Source: Haloarchaeobius salinus | GTDB taxonomy: Archaea; Halobacteriota; Halobacteria; Halobacteriales; Natrialbaceae | Direction of reading: 5' to 3' | Length of the DNA stretch: 64,000 nucleotides | NCBI RefSeq assembly: GCF_024464185.1 | Contig: NZ_JANHAU010000002.1 | Coordinates: forward strand, 1 to 64,000 | Shown: in pieces, positions 32,153-40,250 of the stretch | Numbering within the stretch: position 1 is the stretch's first letter | Layout: every line of letters begins with the position of its first letter | Notes under the pieces: model-generated | Databases searched by the model: none | What the model saw: the letters and a program-made list of their open reading frames with translations, nothing else | Told to the model about the DNA's origin: nothing | Made by a program: the position numbers and the translations under genes

Positions 32153-33817
32153 TCAGATGGTCCCGCCGAGGCCCCCGGTGTCGATGGGGATACCCTCCAT
32201 GCCGTCGCGCTGGTAGTCGGCGATGAAGTCGTTGACCTCGTGGTAGCCGAGGATGTCGGCGTCGATGGCCCGGCGGATGAGCTCGGCGCGCTTGTCCAGC
32301 TCGTCGTAGATGAGCCGGGTGTCGGTGTAGCCGAGCAGCGTCGCGATCTGCTCCTCCAGCACGTAGGAGTTGTTCCGCCCGGTGAACTCGACCTCGTCGT
32401 CGCGGGGGTCCCAGTTGAACGCCTGCCGCGTGATGACGCCGTCCTCGTAGTCGGAGTAGCCCTCGATCTCCTGGACCGAGGTGACCCGCCGAAGCACCTT
32501 GTCGCCCTGCTTGACGCGGTTCTGGAACAGCGCCACGTCGCAGTTGTCCATGAACGTCTCGGGGACGTTGATGGGTGCGCCGGTGAACCGCTGGATCATC
32601 GAGACGATGTCGCTCGCGTGGAAGGTGAGCATCACCGGGTGGCCGGTCTGGGCGGCCTGGAACGCCATCTGCCCCTCCGCGCCACGCACCTCGCCGACGA
32701 TGATGTAGTCGGGACGGGAACGCAGCGCGGCGGCGACGAGGTCGAACATATCGACGTCGGAGCTGCTGTCGCCCGAGCCCTCCCGGGTGAGCAGCTGCTG
32801 CCACGTCTCCTGTGGGGGCTTCACCTCGGCGGTGTCCTCGGCGGTGTATATCTTCGAGTCGTTCGGGATGAACGACAGCGAGGCGTTGAGCGTCGTCGTC
32901 TTCCCCGACGCCGTCTCGCCGACGACGAACACGGTCTGCTCGTTCTCCAGGCAGAGCCAGAGGTACGCGCCGAGCTCGGGGCTCAGCGTCCCCCACTTCG
33001 TGATCTGGAAGATGGACAGCGGGATCTCCTCGCCCTGGCGGATGGTGAGCGACGGCCCCTGCACCGACACGTCGTCGGAGTAGATGATGTTGATACGCGA
33101 GCCGTCGGGCAGCGTCGAGTCGATGATGGGGTGGGAGTCGCTGACCGGCGTGTCCATCCGCTCGCCCATGTTCCGGATCCAGTTCTGGAACGACTCCAGC
33201 CCGCCGAAGTCGACGTTCGTCTCGACCATGCCGTACGTGCCGTGGTCGGTGTAGCACTGGTGCGGACCGATGACGTGGATGTCCTCGTTCTCCGGGTCCT
33301 GCATCACCGGGTCGAGCGGGCCGAGGCCGACGATGTCGCGCTGGAGATGGTAGCGCAGCGACTCGTACGTGTCCGGGTCGACCGTGATGGAGCCGCCGAG
33401 CAGCCCGCCCACGGAGGAGCTGATGGCCCCGCCGACGCTGACGACCTCGCCCAGCAGCGTGTCTATGTGCTCCTCGAACTCGTCGTCGTTCGAGGGTGCG
33501 GGCCGGGTGACCGAGCGGTCGAGGATGCGCTGGCGGACCTGCGCGTACACCTCGCGCTGCTCCTGGTCGAGCTGTGGCTCGATGCAGTAGTACGTCGTGT
33601 CGATCCCGAGGTCGCCGAAGACGTGGACGAACACCTCCTCGGAGACCTGATAGCAGACGTTCGGCCGGTCCGACTCGTAGTCGCCGGGGTCCGGCACGAG
33701 CGTCGGGTACTCGCCGAACTCCGCGCTGAACTCCGCGAGGTGGTCCGCGAGGTGACCGTGCTCCTCGCTCGCCTCCCGCAGTTCGGTCGTCATCCGGCCG
33801 GTGCCGTACTCCGCCAT
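32153..33817 (-). CDS. arlI: Archaellum motor ATPase ArlI
   Basis: A 554-residue secretion-type ATPase that powers assembly and rotation. Walker A GETASGKTT is at residues 300-308. The Asp-box and Walker B follow (PDYIIVGEVRGAEGQ), with the His-box near GHPVMLTFHASD. The N-terminal domain (residues 1-150) is the flexible ArlI-specific part. The ATG is one base after the ArlH stop. Confidence 0.96.
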   Translation of the reverse strand: MAEYGTGRMTTELREASEEHGHLADHLAEFSAEFGEYPTLVPDPGDYESDRPNVCYQVSEEVFVHVFGDLGIDTTYYCIEPQLDQEQREVYAQVRQRILDRSVTRPAPSNDDEFEEHIDTLLGEVVSVGGAISSSVGGLLGGSITVDPDTYESLRYHLQRDIVGLGPLDPVMQDPENEDIHVIGPHQCYTDHGTYGMVETNVDFGGLESFQNWIRNMGERMDTPVSDSHPIIDSTLPDGSRINIIYSDDVSVQGPSLTIRQGEEIPLSIFQITKWGTLSPELGAYLWLCLENEQTVFVVGETASGKTTTLNASLSFIPNDSKIYTAEDTAEVKPPQETWQQLLTREGSGDSSSDVDMFDLVAAALRSRPDYIIVGEVRGAEGQMAFQAAQTGHPVMLTFHASDIVSMIQRFTGAPINVPETFMDNCDVALFQNRVKQGDKVLRRVTSVQEIEGYSDYEDGVITRQAFNWDPRDDEVEFTGRNNSYVLEEQIATLLGYTDTRLIYDELDKRAELIRRAIDADILGYHEVNDFIADYQRDGMEGIPIDTGGLGGTI

Positions 33818-33818
33818 C

Positions 33819-34547
33819 TCAGGCCACCGTCCGGTTCACGATGGTGATCCCCCGTCCCTGCTGGACGTTGAAGCCGATGCTGTCGTCGACGGGCCGTTGC
33901 ATGTTCGCGAAGCGACGCACGCGGGCCGTCCGCCGGATGTCCTGCCCGACCGTCTCGGTCTCGATCTGGAGGAACACGTCCGCGACGCTCCGGATGGGCA
34001 TCAGCCCGCGCTCGGTGACGGCGTCGGGGTCGACGGTCAGCACGACCGACTTGCCCTTCCTCGTCATCCCCTCCAGGAACGTCAGCACGGACTCCATCGC
34101 GTGGTCCTCGTCGCCGACGCCGCTGATGGCGTCGTACCGCGGGTCGTTCCGGAGGAACGCGCTGAACGCGTCGACGACGACGACGTCGCCCTGCCAGAGC
34201 AGGCTCGGCTCGGTGAGCCGTGCGAGCAGCTCGCGCTGGCTGCCGTTCCGGTGCGTGTCGACGTCCGCGTTGAGGAACAGCAGCCGGCCGCCGAGCAGCT
34301 GGTCGACGACGTCGTACGACAGCGAGTGCATCTGCGTGATGAACTCGCCCGCGTTCAGCTCCGTCGAGATGTACGAGACGTAGGCGTCCTCGCTGGCGAT
34401 GCCGTAGGCCATGCGCTGGCTCATGACCGACTTGCCCGCGCCGTCGACGCCCTCGACGAGGACGACGCTGCCCTCGGGGATACCGCCCCCGAAGGCGTGG
34501 TTGACGCGGTCCGAGTCGGTCAGGCCGAGCGAGTAGTAGTCGTTCAT
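33819..34547 (-). CDS. arlH: Archaellum KaiC-like regulator ArlH
   Basis: A 242-residue RecA/KaiC-like protein that binds ATP and works with ArlI at the motor base. Walker A GVDGAGKS is at residues 33-40, and Walker B is VVVDAFSAF. I chose the ATG at 34547 (MNDYYSLGLTDSDRVN), which overlaps the ArlG stop by 4 bases; the longer frame upstream overlaps arlG fully. Confidence 0.95.
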   Translation of the reverse strand: MNDYYSLGLTDSDRVNHAFGGGIPEGSVVLVEGVDGAGKSVMSQRMAYGIASEDAYVSYISTELNAGEFITQMHSLSYDVVDQLLGGRLLFLNADVDTHRNGSQRELLARLTEPSLLWQGDVVVVDAFSAFLRNDPRYDAISGVGDEDHAMESVLTFLEGMTRKGKSVVLTVDPDAVTERGLMPIRSVADVFLQIETETVGQDIRRTARVRRFANMQRPVDDSIGFNVQQGRGITIVNRTVA

Positions 34548-34993
34548 ACGTTGAACTCGAACACCTCCCTGTCGCCGTTGATGATGACGACGACCCGGTG
34601 CTCGCCGGGGTCGAGGTCGACGGTCAGCTCCAGTCGGATCACGTCGCCCGGCATCCACTCCGAACCACCGCCGACGACGTTCAGCGTCCGGTCGCTCGCG
34701 CCGACGTACTGCCCGTCGACCAGCACGTCGGGCTTCGAGGCGTCGGCCGAGAGCCGCCCGTTGCCGGTGTTCTTCACGAGCAGCGTCACCGTGGAGCCGT
34801 CGTACACCGCGTCGCTGCCGGGGTCGGAGATGACGTCTATCTCCGTGTCGATGGTCTGGGCGGCGTCCGCGCTTCTGGCGTCGATGGAGCCGCTCACGTC
34901 GCCGACGCTCGTGACGAGTGTCCCGGCGACGCTCGCCGCGACGAGCATCGCCGCGATGAACAGGATCATGCTCGAGACGGAGCTGCTCGCCAT
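34544..34993 (-). CDS. arlG: Archaellum stator protein ArlG
   Basis: A 149-residue pseudoperiplasmic protein with one N-terminal membrane helix (VSSMILFIAAMLVAASVAGT) and a beta-sandwich domain (NTGNGRLSADASKPDVLVDG). It forms a filament with ArlF anchoring the motor to the S-layer. It overlaps arlH by four bases. Confidence 0.93.
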   Translation of the reverse strand: MASSSVSSMILFIAAMLVAASVAGTLVTSVGDVSGSIDARSADAAQTIDTEIDVISDPGSDAVYDGSTVTLLVKNTGNGRLSADASKPDVLVDGQYVGASDRTLNVVGGGSEWMPGDVIRLELTVDLDPGEHRVVVIINGDREVFEFNV

Positions 34994-34994
34994 C

Positions 34995-35426
34995 TCACAG
35001 CACCTCCGTCTCGGCGATGCCGTTCTCGGTCACGAGCTTGACCCGGGCCGGTCCGGCGGTGACGCCGGTCAGCTCGAACTGGAGCTGCTCGCCGGGCACC
35101 CAGATGGTCCGCCCGGGGTCGCCCTCGACGCGGGTCGTCGCCCCGGTCACGTAGCCCCCGTCCAGCAGCAGGTCGGTGCCATCGACCGAGAGCGTCGTCG
35201 ACCCCGTGTTGGTGACGTTCACGACGAGCGTGTCGGTCGAGGCGTTGTAGCCCACGTCGGTCACGTTCACCGCCGTGTTCGCCTGGTCGAGTACGCGGTC
35301 GTCGCGGGCCTCGGACGCCTCCGTCACCCGTTCGTTCGCGGTCTCCATCACGGGGTAGACGGTGCTCAGACAGACGAGCAGGCCGACGAACAGGATGGCG
35401 ACCGAGCCACTCGTGCTGAATCCCAT
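34995..35426 (-). CDS. arlF: Archaellum stator protein ArlF
   Basis: A 143-residue protein with an N-terminal helix (MGFSTSGSVAILFVGLLVCL) and an S-layer-binding beta-sandwich with NTGSTTLSVDGTDLLLDGG, paralogous to ArlG. I chose the ATG at 35426, which follows the ArlCE stop by two bases; the longer frame overlaps arlCE. Confidence 0.93.
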   Translation of the reverse strand: MGFSTSGSVAILFVGLLVCLSTVYPVMETANERVTEASEARDDRVLDQANTAVNVTDVGYNASTDTLVVNVTNTGSTTLSVDGTDLLLDGGYVTGATTRVEGDPGRTIWVPGEQLQFELTGVTAGPARVKLVTENGIAETEVL

Positions 35427-35428
35427 GG

Positions 35429-36535
35429 TTACAGTCCGGTGTCGTCCATCGTCTGCTGGATGGCGTCCAGTTTCATGATGTACTCGTAGCTCTCTGCGTG
35501 GTCCTCCGCGTTCAGCTCGTTCGGGTCGCGGCTCGGGTCGACGGTCATGTCGAGGTCCGGGCCGGAGAGCGTGTCTTCGAGGTACGCCTTCACCTCGGGC
35601 GAGATCCACCCGATCTCCTCGTAGTACGCGATGGCCCGCAGCGCCGCGGCCGGCCCCGCGCTCGTCACGAGGTCGGTCAGCCACTCGAACACGAGGATGT
35701 CCGTCGCGTACGTGTCCGCGAGGCTGGGGAGGGTGGCGTCCGAGCGTGCCTCGCGCGTCCCGGCACGGGACTCCCTCGACGCCCGGTCGTACGTGCGCGA
35801 CCCCTCTGCTGCGTCGCTCATCTGTGCTGCCTCGTCCGAGAGTGGTTCGACCTCCAGTCTGGTGTCGTCTGTATTGTCATCTTCCTGTTCTCGCTGGGTC
35901 TGGACCGCCTGCTGGCCGTCGTCGCCCTGCTCGCGTTCGTCGTCGCTCGACTCGTTCCCCGCCTTCAGGTCGTCGAAGGAGACGGCGTCCTCGTCGCCCG
36001 GGTCGGTCGCCTCGACGACGACCTCGTTGTCCGCGAGTTCCTCGGGTTCGGGGTCCCCATCCTCGTCGGCCGCCGGCTCGGCCTCGTTCTCGACCGCCTC
36101 GGCCGGGGGCATCTCGCCCGTCGCGTCCTCGGGCTCGGGCTCGCCGCCGAGGCCGAACCCCTCGACGTCGTCGTCCATCCGGGTCCGGCTCCCGCCCTCG
36201 ACGAACGGGTTCGCGCTGGCGGTCAGCTGGTCGTAGATGCCGAGCAGCTGTCGGACCGTCCCGTTGACGTCCTCGACGCGGTCGGCGACCTCCTCCTGGG
36301 AGCTCTGTATCGACTCGATCTGGGAGCTGCTGCGCTCTATGTCCTCCTGCATCGAGTCGATCCGGTGCTCGAGGTTCTCGATCTGCTCCTCCTGGTCCAG
36401 GTCCTCGAGCGGGACGTCGAAGCTCGGGTCGGGCGACGTCTCCGCTTCGTCCTCCTCGTCGTCGGCCTCGGACTCGGAGCCGCCCTGTGGCCCCTCCGAG
36501 CTGAGGAAGTCAGCGAGTACGTCTCGAAGCCCCAT
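35429..36535 (-). CDS. arlCE: Archaellum ArlC/ArlE fusion protein
   Basis: A 368-residue fusion characteristic of haloarchaea. A short N-terminal part (MGLRDVLADFLSS) and a coiled coil (about residues 45-95, EEQIENLEHRIDSMQEDIER) make up the ArlC portion. A long acidic disordered linker runs from about 110 to 260, and the C-terminal 100 residues are the ArlD/E domain (FEWLTDLVTSAGPAAALRAI). It links the archaellum motor to CheF-mediated chemotaxis signals. It is the first gene of the minus-strand operon. The ATG at 36535 is preferred over one 30 bases upstream. Confidence 0.93.
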   Translation of the reverse strand: MGLRDVLADFLSSEGPQGGSESEADDEEDEAETSPDPSFDVPLEDLDQEEQIENLEHRIDSMQEDIERSSSQIESIQSSQEEVADRVEDVNGTVRQLLGIYDQLTASANPFVEGGSRTRMDDDVEGFGLGGEPEPEDATGEMPPAEAVENEAEPAADEDGDPEPEELADNEVVVEATDPGDEDAVSFDDLKAGNESSDDEREQGDDGQQAVQTQREQEDDNTDDTRLEVEPLSDEAAQMSDAAEGSRTYDRASRESRAGTREARSDATLPSLADTYATDILVFEWLTDLVTSAGPAAALRAIAYYEEIGWISPEVKAYLEDTLSGPDLDMTVDPSRDPNELNAEDHAESYEYIMKLDAIQQTMDDTGL

Positions 36536-36645
36536 TGGTGTCCCTCTCGGTGTCGACTCGTGCACGTCCGGCGCGGTCGCTCCCGCGGTCGAAGGCGGGC
36601 ACGCCGACGGTCGCTGTACTCCCAGCAGTCACTGCTACCTCGTAG

Positions 36646-36666
36646 GACGGATGTCGGTATATTGGT
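36646..36666 (-). promoter_or_regulatory. Possible promoter of the arlCE-arlJ operon
   Basis: The minus strand reads GTACCAATATACCGACATCC around 36646-36666, with an AATATACC TATA-like core. It is about 120 bases upstream of the arlCE start, which would give a long leader. Confidence 0.35.
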
Positions 36667-36709
36667 ACGGACGCCTTCGTCGGCCGAGTCGGCCCGCGTA
36701 TCGAGGCCT

Positions 36710-36756
36710 GAGTCGACGGTCGAAACAGACCCTGAGCGCATACCGGTCTTGATAGT
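36710..36756 (+). promoter_or_regulatory. Conserved archaellin promoter block (copy 1)
   Basis: GAGTCGACGGTCGAAACAG is followed after a spacer by CATACCGGTCTTGATAGT. The same order recurs at 38163-38209 upstream of the second archaellin. The CATAC part is a likely TATA region. The ATG of the first archaellin is 216 bases downstream, so the transcript would carry a long leader. Confidence 0.6.
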
Positions 36757-36971
36757 CACGACCGTCGTCGTCCTCCACGGGGAACACTCCCCACGCTGTG
36801 ATGCGAGGAATCGGCTCACCCCACGACGGGGAACGACGTTGGCGGCGGTCGGCAGCAGACGCCTCTCTCTGGATCGCGTCGCGCCGACCCCCGGCTGGCC
36901 CGGCTGGGCCACGCGTAGCTGGTCGTGTCCGCGAGGACGCGAGTGAGCTGCTCGCACGGGGTGAATTACCG
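36757..36971 (+). other. Long leader region before the first archaellin
   Basis: About 215 bases separate the promoter block from the archaellin ATG. The region has hairpin potential (GGGGAACACTCCCC at 36780-36793 and others) and an in-frame ATG at 36798 that would add 58 residues. That would bury the class III signal peptide, so the longer start is unlikely. No other gene is seen. Confidence 0.45.
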
Positions 36972-37547
36972 ATGAACGTAACGGAACCACAAGATGAAGA
37001 CCGCGGGCAGGTCGGCATCGGGACCCTGATCATCTTTATCGCGATGGTCCTGGTCGCGGCTGTCGCAGCTGGCGTGCTCATCAACACGGCAGGCATGCTG
37101 GAAGCGAAGGCGTCGGACACGAGTACCGACGCACAGTCACAGGTCTCGAATCACATCGTCGCTGTCAGCGCGACCGGCGAGGTGAACGCCAATGGCACCG
37201 GCGTCGACAAGGTAAACCTCACCTTGATGCAGGCGGCCGGTGCCGGCGACATAGACCTGAGCAAGGCGTCGTTCGAGTGGGTCTCGGATTCGGCAGCAGT
37301 CACGCTGTCGTCCGACGACTCGGCAGTCTCGCTCATCAACATGAGCGGCGACTCGAACACGACGCTGAACGACCGATCCGACCGCATCCGCGTCTCCATC
37401 GACGTCACTGACGATCAAGTCGAAGGAACGTACCTCCCCGAGGGCGAACAGGCGATGCTCCAGATAGTCGACCAGTCGGGCGCGAAGACGCTCTACGGCG
37501 TCAACGTCCCGCAGTCGATATCCGACGAGGAGTACGTCGTCGTCTGA
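36972..37547 (+). CDS. arlA: Archaellin (first of three)
   Basis: A 191-residue archaellum filament subunit. The class III signal peptide ends at [17 protein letters not shown], cleaved by the PibD peptidase before the hydrophobic helix that forms the filament core. The outer domain contains N-glycosylation sequons (NGT, NLT, NMS, NTT). It is less like the other two archaellins than they are like each other ([13 protein letters not shown] against [11 protein letters not shown]). The ATG at 36972 gives a normal short signal peptide. Confidence 0.95.
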   Translation: MNVTEPQDEDRGQVGIGTLIIFIAMVLVAAVAAGVLINTAGMLEAKASDTSTDAQSQVSNHIVAVSATGEVNANGTGVDKVNLTLMQAAGAGDIDLSKASFEWVSDSAAVTLSSDDSAVSLINMSGDSNTTLNDRSDRIRVSIDVTDDQVEGTYLPEGEQAMLQIVDQSGAKTLYGVNVPQSISDEEYVVV

Positions 37548-37559
37548 TGGGAGGAACCA

Positions 37560-37578
37560 GTGCCCCCACGTGGGGCAC
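37560..37578 (+). terminator. Perfect hairpin between archaellin and the small acidic gene
   Basis: GTGCCCC (37560-37566) and GGGGCAC (37572-37578) form a 7-bp GC stem around CACGT. It lies between the archaellin stop and the next ATG. It may attenuate or process the transcript, so that the archaellin is expressed more than the downstream gene. Confidence 0.45.
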
Positions 37579-37588
37579 ACACAAACCA

Positions 37589-38035
37589 ATGAACGAACGC
37601 ACGAAGCACACGGACGAACGCGCCGACGGCATCCTCTCGCCAGAGGAGCTGACCCCAGACGAGGACCGCTGTACGGACCTCGGCGACGGTCGGTTCGTCG
37701 TCTCGGCGAGCGATGGTCCGTCTGCGGGATCGCACGGCGGTGGGACCCGACTTCCGGACGTCGACCCGGCACTCGCCGGGCTGGCGACCGACGGGTCCGG
37801 TGGCCCACCGGGGGCCGCCGTCTCCGCCGACGCGCTAGCGGACGCCGACGAGCGATACGGCGTCGACATCGCGGTGAAGACCGACGACGGCGTCGCCCAC
37901 GAGGAGATCCGCTCGAACGACGTGCGCGAGGTGTTCACGGCGCTGCTGACGTGGTACGCCGACGAGCTCGACGACGAGCTGGACACCGAGGAGACGCTCC
38001 GGATACTGCTGGACGCGTCGCCGTTGGAAGTATAG
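37589..38035 (+). CDS. Conserved acidic protein between archaellin genes (DUF7500-like)
   Basis: A 148-residue protein starting MNERTKHTDERADGILSPEE. It has ILSPEELTPDEDRCTDLGDGRFVVS in the N-terminal part and a C-terminal helical block (NDVREVFTALLTWYADELDD). I recall haloarchaeal DUF7500-type proteins with this ILSPEEL...GRFVVS pattern near archaellin genes. An ATG at 37547 overlaps the archaellin stop and is an alternative start. Function unknown; its position within the archaellin array suggests a role in filament assembly or regulation. Confidence 0.6.
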   Translation: MNERTKHTDERADGILSPEELTPDEDRCTDLGDGRFVVSASDGPSAGSHGGGTRLPDVDPALAGLATDGSGGPPGAAVSADALADADERYGVDIAVKTDDGVAHEEIRSNDVREVFTALLTWYADELDDELDTEETLRILLDASPLEV

Positions 38036-38254
38036 TAACTAAAATGGTAGTTGTGCGGTGCTGTTCTCCGGTCGGTAGCGATGCTGTTGCTGACGCGGGA
38101 GCCATTGCTTCGATAGACAGCAGTACGATTACCGTCTCATTTCCCGCGCCGTATCGAGTCGTGAGTCGAGGACCGAAACGGCTCTCGAAACCATACAGGC
38201 CTTGATAGTAGTAGGTACCATTGGACCACTCGGGGCGCATCCCCACGTAAACCA
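38036..38254. other. Intergenic region with archaellin promoter block (copy 2)
   Basis: The promoter block GAGTCGAGGACCGAAACGG plus CATACAGGCCTTGATAGT lies at 38163-38209, 46 bases before the second archaellin ATG. No gene is seen in the remainder. GGGGCGCATCCCC at 38231-38243 can form a small hairpin just ahead of the ATG. Confidence 0.55.
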
Positions 38255-38833
38255 ATGATAGTGGACGTAACAGACAACGACGAACGCGGTCAGGTGGGCA
38301 TCGGCACCCTGATAATCTTCATTGCCATGGTGCTCGTCGCCGCAGTGGCGGCCGGCGTGCTCATCAACACGGCCGGGCTGCTCGAGTCCACGGCGTCCGA
38401 CACGGGCGCGGACTCGCAGGCACAGGTTTCAAACCAGATCGACGTGGTCACGGCAGTCGGTGAGAACACCGACGGCGACAGCTCCGTGGAGATTCTGACC
38501 TTCACGGTCAAGAAGTCGGCGGGGTCGGACAACATCGACCTCGCAGACGCGACCATCGAGTACCAGTCGGATTCGGCGTCCCAGACGCTGACGCAGGGCG
38601 CGGTCGCTAACGCGACGCACTTCAACCAGAGCTCGCTGAAGGGCGACGGTGACCTGGTACTCACGAACACCAGCGAACGGATGAGCATCGAGCTCGACGT
38701 GACCGCTGTCGACGGCGCACTCAACGAGGGCGAGGAAGCGACCGTTCGCTTCGTCGACCAGTCCGGCGCGACGACCATCTACGGCGTCAACGTGCCCGAC
38801 AGCATCGCCGGTGAGACGTTCGTGGAGGTCTAA
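38255..38833 (+). CDS. arlA: Archaellin (second of three)
   Basis: A 192-residue filament subunit with cleavage site [17 protein letters not shown] and core helix to [15 protein letters not shown]. The C-terminal beta domain ends [18 protein letters not shown]. Several N-glycosylation sequons are present (NAT, NQS, NTS). It is separated by three bases from the next archaellin gene and has its own promoter block. Confidence 0.96.
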   Translation: MIVDVTDNDERGQVGIGTLIIFIAMVLVAAVAAGVLINTAGLLESTASDTGADSQAQVSNQIDVVTAVGENTDGDSSVEILTFTVKKSAGSDNIDLADATIEYQSDSASQTLTQGAVANATHFNQSSLKGDGDLVLTNTSERMSIELDVTAVDGALNEGEEATVRFVDQSGATTIYGVNVPDSIAGETFVEV

Positions 38834-38836
38834 TCC

Positions 38837-39436
38837 ATGTTCGCAGACATCACCGAGAACGACGGCGACCGCGGGCAGGTCGGCATCGGCACGCTGATCA
38901 TCTTCATCGCGATGGTGCTCGTCGCGGCAGTCGCCGCGGGCGTACTCATCAACACGGCCGGGCTGCTCGAGTCCACCGCCTCCGACACGGGGCAGGACTC
39001 ACAGTCCCAGGTGTCCAACCAGATCTCGGTCGTCTCCGCGAGCGGTAACGTCAGCGGTGGCAACGTCGCCTACCTCAACTTCTCGGTCATGAAGTCCGCA
39101 GGGTCCGGCGACATCGACCTCGAGGACGCGACCATCGAGGTCACGACCGAAGACATCTCGGAGACGTTGACGTTCGCCGAGAGCTACGGCAGCACCAACT
39201 TCGTCGTGGCGAACACCGGCGACACCTCGACGTACCTCAACGCGACCACGCAGGACGTCGTGCTCTCCGAGTCCTCGGAGCGCAAGGTCGTCGGTGTCTC
39301 GATGGCCAGTCTCGGCGACTCGCTCGAAGAGGGCGAGGAAGCGACGATCCGCTTCGTCGACCAGTCCGGTGCGACGACCGTGTACGGCGTGAACGTGCCG
39401 GACACGATCTCCGACCAGGACTACGTGGCGGTCTAA
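38837..39436 (+). CDS. arlA: Archaellin (third of three)
   Basis: A 199-residue filament subunit, [18 protein letters not shown], very similar to the second archaellin through the core helix ([18 protein letters not shown]) and the C-terminal [19 protein letters not shown]-type block. The middle domain diverges. It is cotranscribed with the preceding gene. Confidence 0.96.
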   Translation: MFADITENDGDRGQVGIGTLIIFIAMVLVAAVAAGVLINTAGLLESTASDTGQDSQSQVSNQISVVSASGNVSGGNVAYLNFSVMKSAGSGDIDLEDATIEVTTEDISETLTFAESYGSTNFVVANTGDTSTYLNATTQDVVLSESSERKVVGVSMASLGDSLEEGEEATIRFVDQSGATTVYGVNVPDTISDQDYVAV

Positions 39437-39444
39437 GGGGCGAC

Positions 39445-39532
39445 GCTGAGACTTCCCACCTCAGCTTCGTCGGCTCCGAGTAACGTCTGCGGGCGCATCC
39501 CCTCCGGTCTCACACTGGACCGGGGATGCGCC
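39445..39532 (+). terminator. Two hairpins after the archaellin operon
   Basis: The first is GCTGAG (39445-39450) with CTCAGC (39460-39465), starting 8 bases past the last archaellin stop. The second is a strong two-part stem: GGCGCATCC (39492-39500) pairs with GGATGCGCC (39524-39532), enclosing CCGGTC/GACCGG (39504-39509/39518-39523) with a 3-base bulge. No T-run follows. This is a likely transcript end or 3'-stabilising structure. Confidence 0.5.
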
Positions 39533-39824
39533 GGTGACATCGACCGGAGACGAGGACCGCTCGACGCGTCCCTCACGGGATGCGCTCGTAGACTCGCCCG
39601 GAACGGTACAGCGCGGTAACCATCCCAACGAAGGATACGAGGCGTCCTCCCGACGCATCGATCCAGGCAACGCGATCCGACGCCGGCGGCGACGTGCCGC
39701 CGGGGTCACCCCACTGTGGTGTATCCCACACCCGAGGCAACGCGGATCCGGCTGCGAGCACGCCCCGACCTTCCCACTCGGGGCGACTCGCGTGCTTTTT
39801 ATCGGTCGAGACGGTACCCCGACC
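39533..39824. other. Intergenic spacer upstream of the DUF5807 gene
   Basis: No gene was recognised. A likely TATA element (CTTTTTATC, about 39795-39803) lies 25-30 bases before the ATG at 39825. GC-rich short hairpins (CGCCGGCGGCGACGTGCCGCCGG, about 39682) are present in the middle. Confidence 0.45.
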
Positions 39825-40250
39825 ATGAGCGATACACGCCGCGAGCAGTTTCTGGCGGGCGAACTGCCCGAGGACATCGCACTCTACCTGGCCGACAGCT
39901 TCGTCGACGACGTCGGCCGGCTCGAGAAGTACGGCGACCGCGTCGCCGACGGCATCGTCGTCGTGGTCGACGGCGACAGCGGCCGGAACGCGTTCACCGC
40001 CGCGACCGGTGCCGACGCGATGAACTTCGCGAAGGAGGCCATGGGCACCGAGGGCACCATCGCGCCGAACCTCACCGCCGGGGACTGCCCGGAGTGCGAC
40101 GACGGCCACGTCGAGTACGTCTTCGCCTTCGCCGAGGAGCAGAACGAGGAGGTCGGCGGCCTCTACGAGGAGGGCGACGTCATCCACGCCTACGCCCGCT
40201 GCTCCTGCGGGGCGGCGTACAGCCAGAAGTGGGTCGCCGGCTCCCGGTAG
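39825..40250 (+). CDS. DUF5807-family protein
   Basis: A 141-residue haloarchaeal protein. It has the family start REQFLAGELPEDIALYLADS and the GDSGRNAFTAATGADAMNFA block. The C-terminal half contains two pairs of Cys (CPEC at about residue 87 and CSCGAAYSQKW), a probable zinc-binding site. Function unknown. It ends exactly where the sugar kinase gene begins (TAG followed by ATG). Confidence 0.8.
   Translation: MSDTRREQFLAGELPEDIALYLADSFVDDVGRLEKYGDRVADGIVVVVDGDSGRNAFTAATGADAMNFAKEAMGTEGTIAPNLTAGDCPECDDGHVEYVFAFAEEQNEEVGGLYEEGDVIHAYARCSCGAAYSQKWVAGSR

Noticed and set aside
29848-32226. 792-codon plus-strand frame opposite arlJ
   Set aside because: Composition (Arg/Asp/His/Val) is that of antisense of arlJ; no domain.
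36798-36971. N-terminally extended archaellin (extra 58 residues)
   Set aside because: The extension would place the class III signal peptide far from the N-terminus, which the processing peptidase would not accept; the ATG at 36972 gives a normal archaellin.
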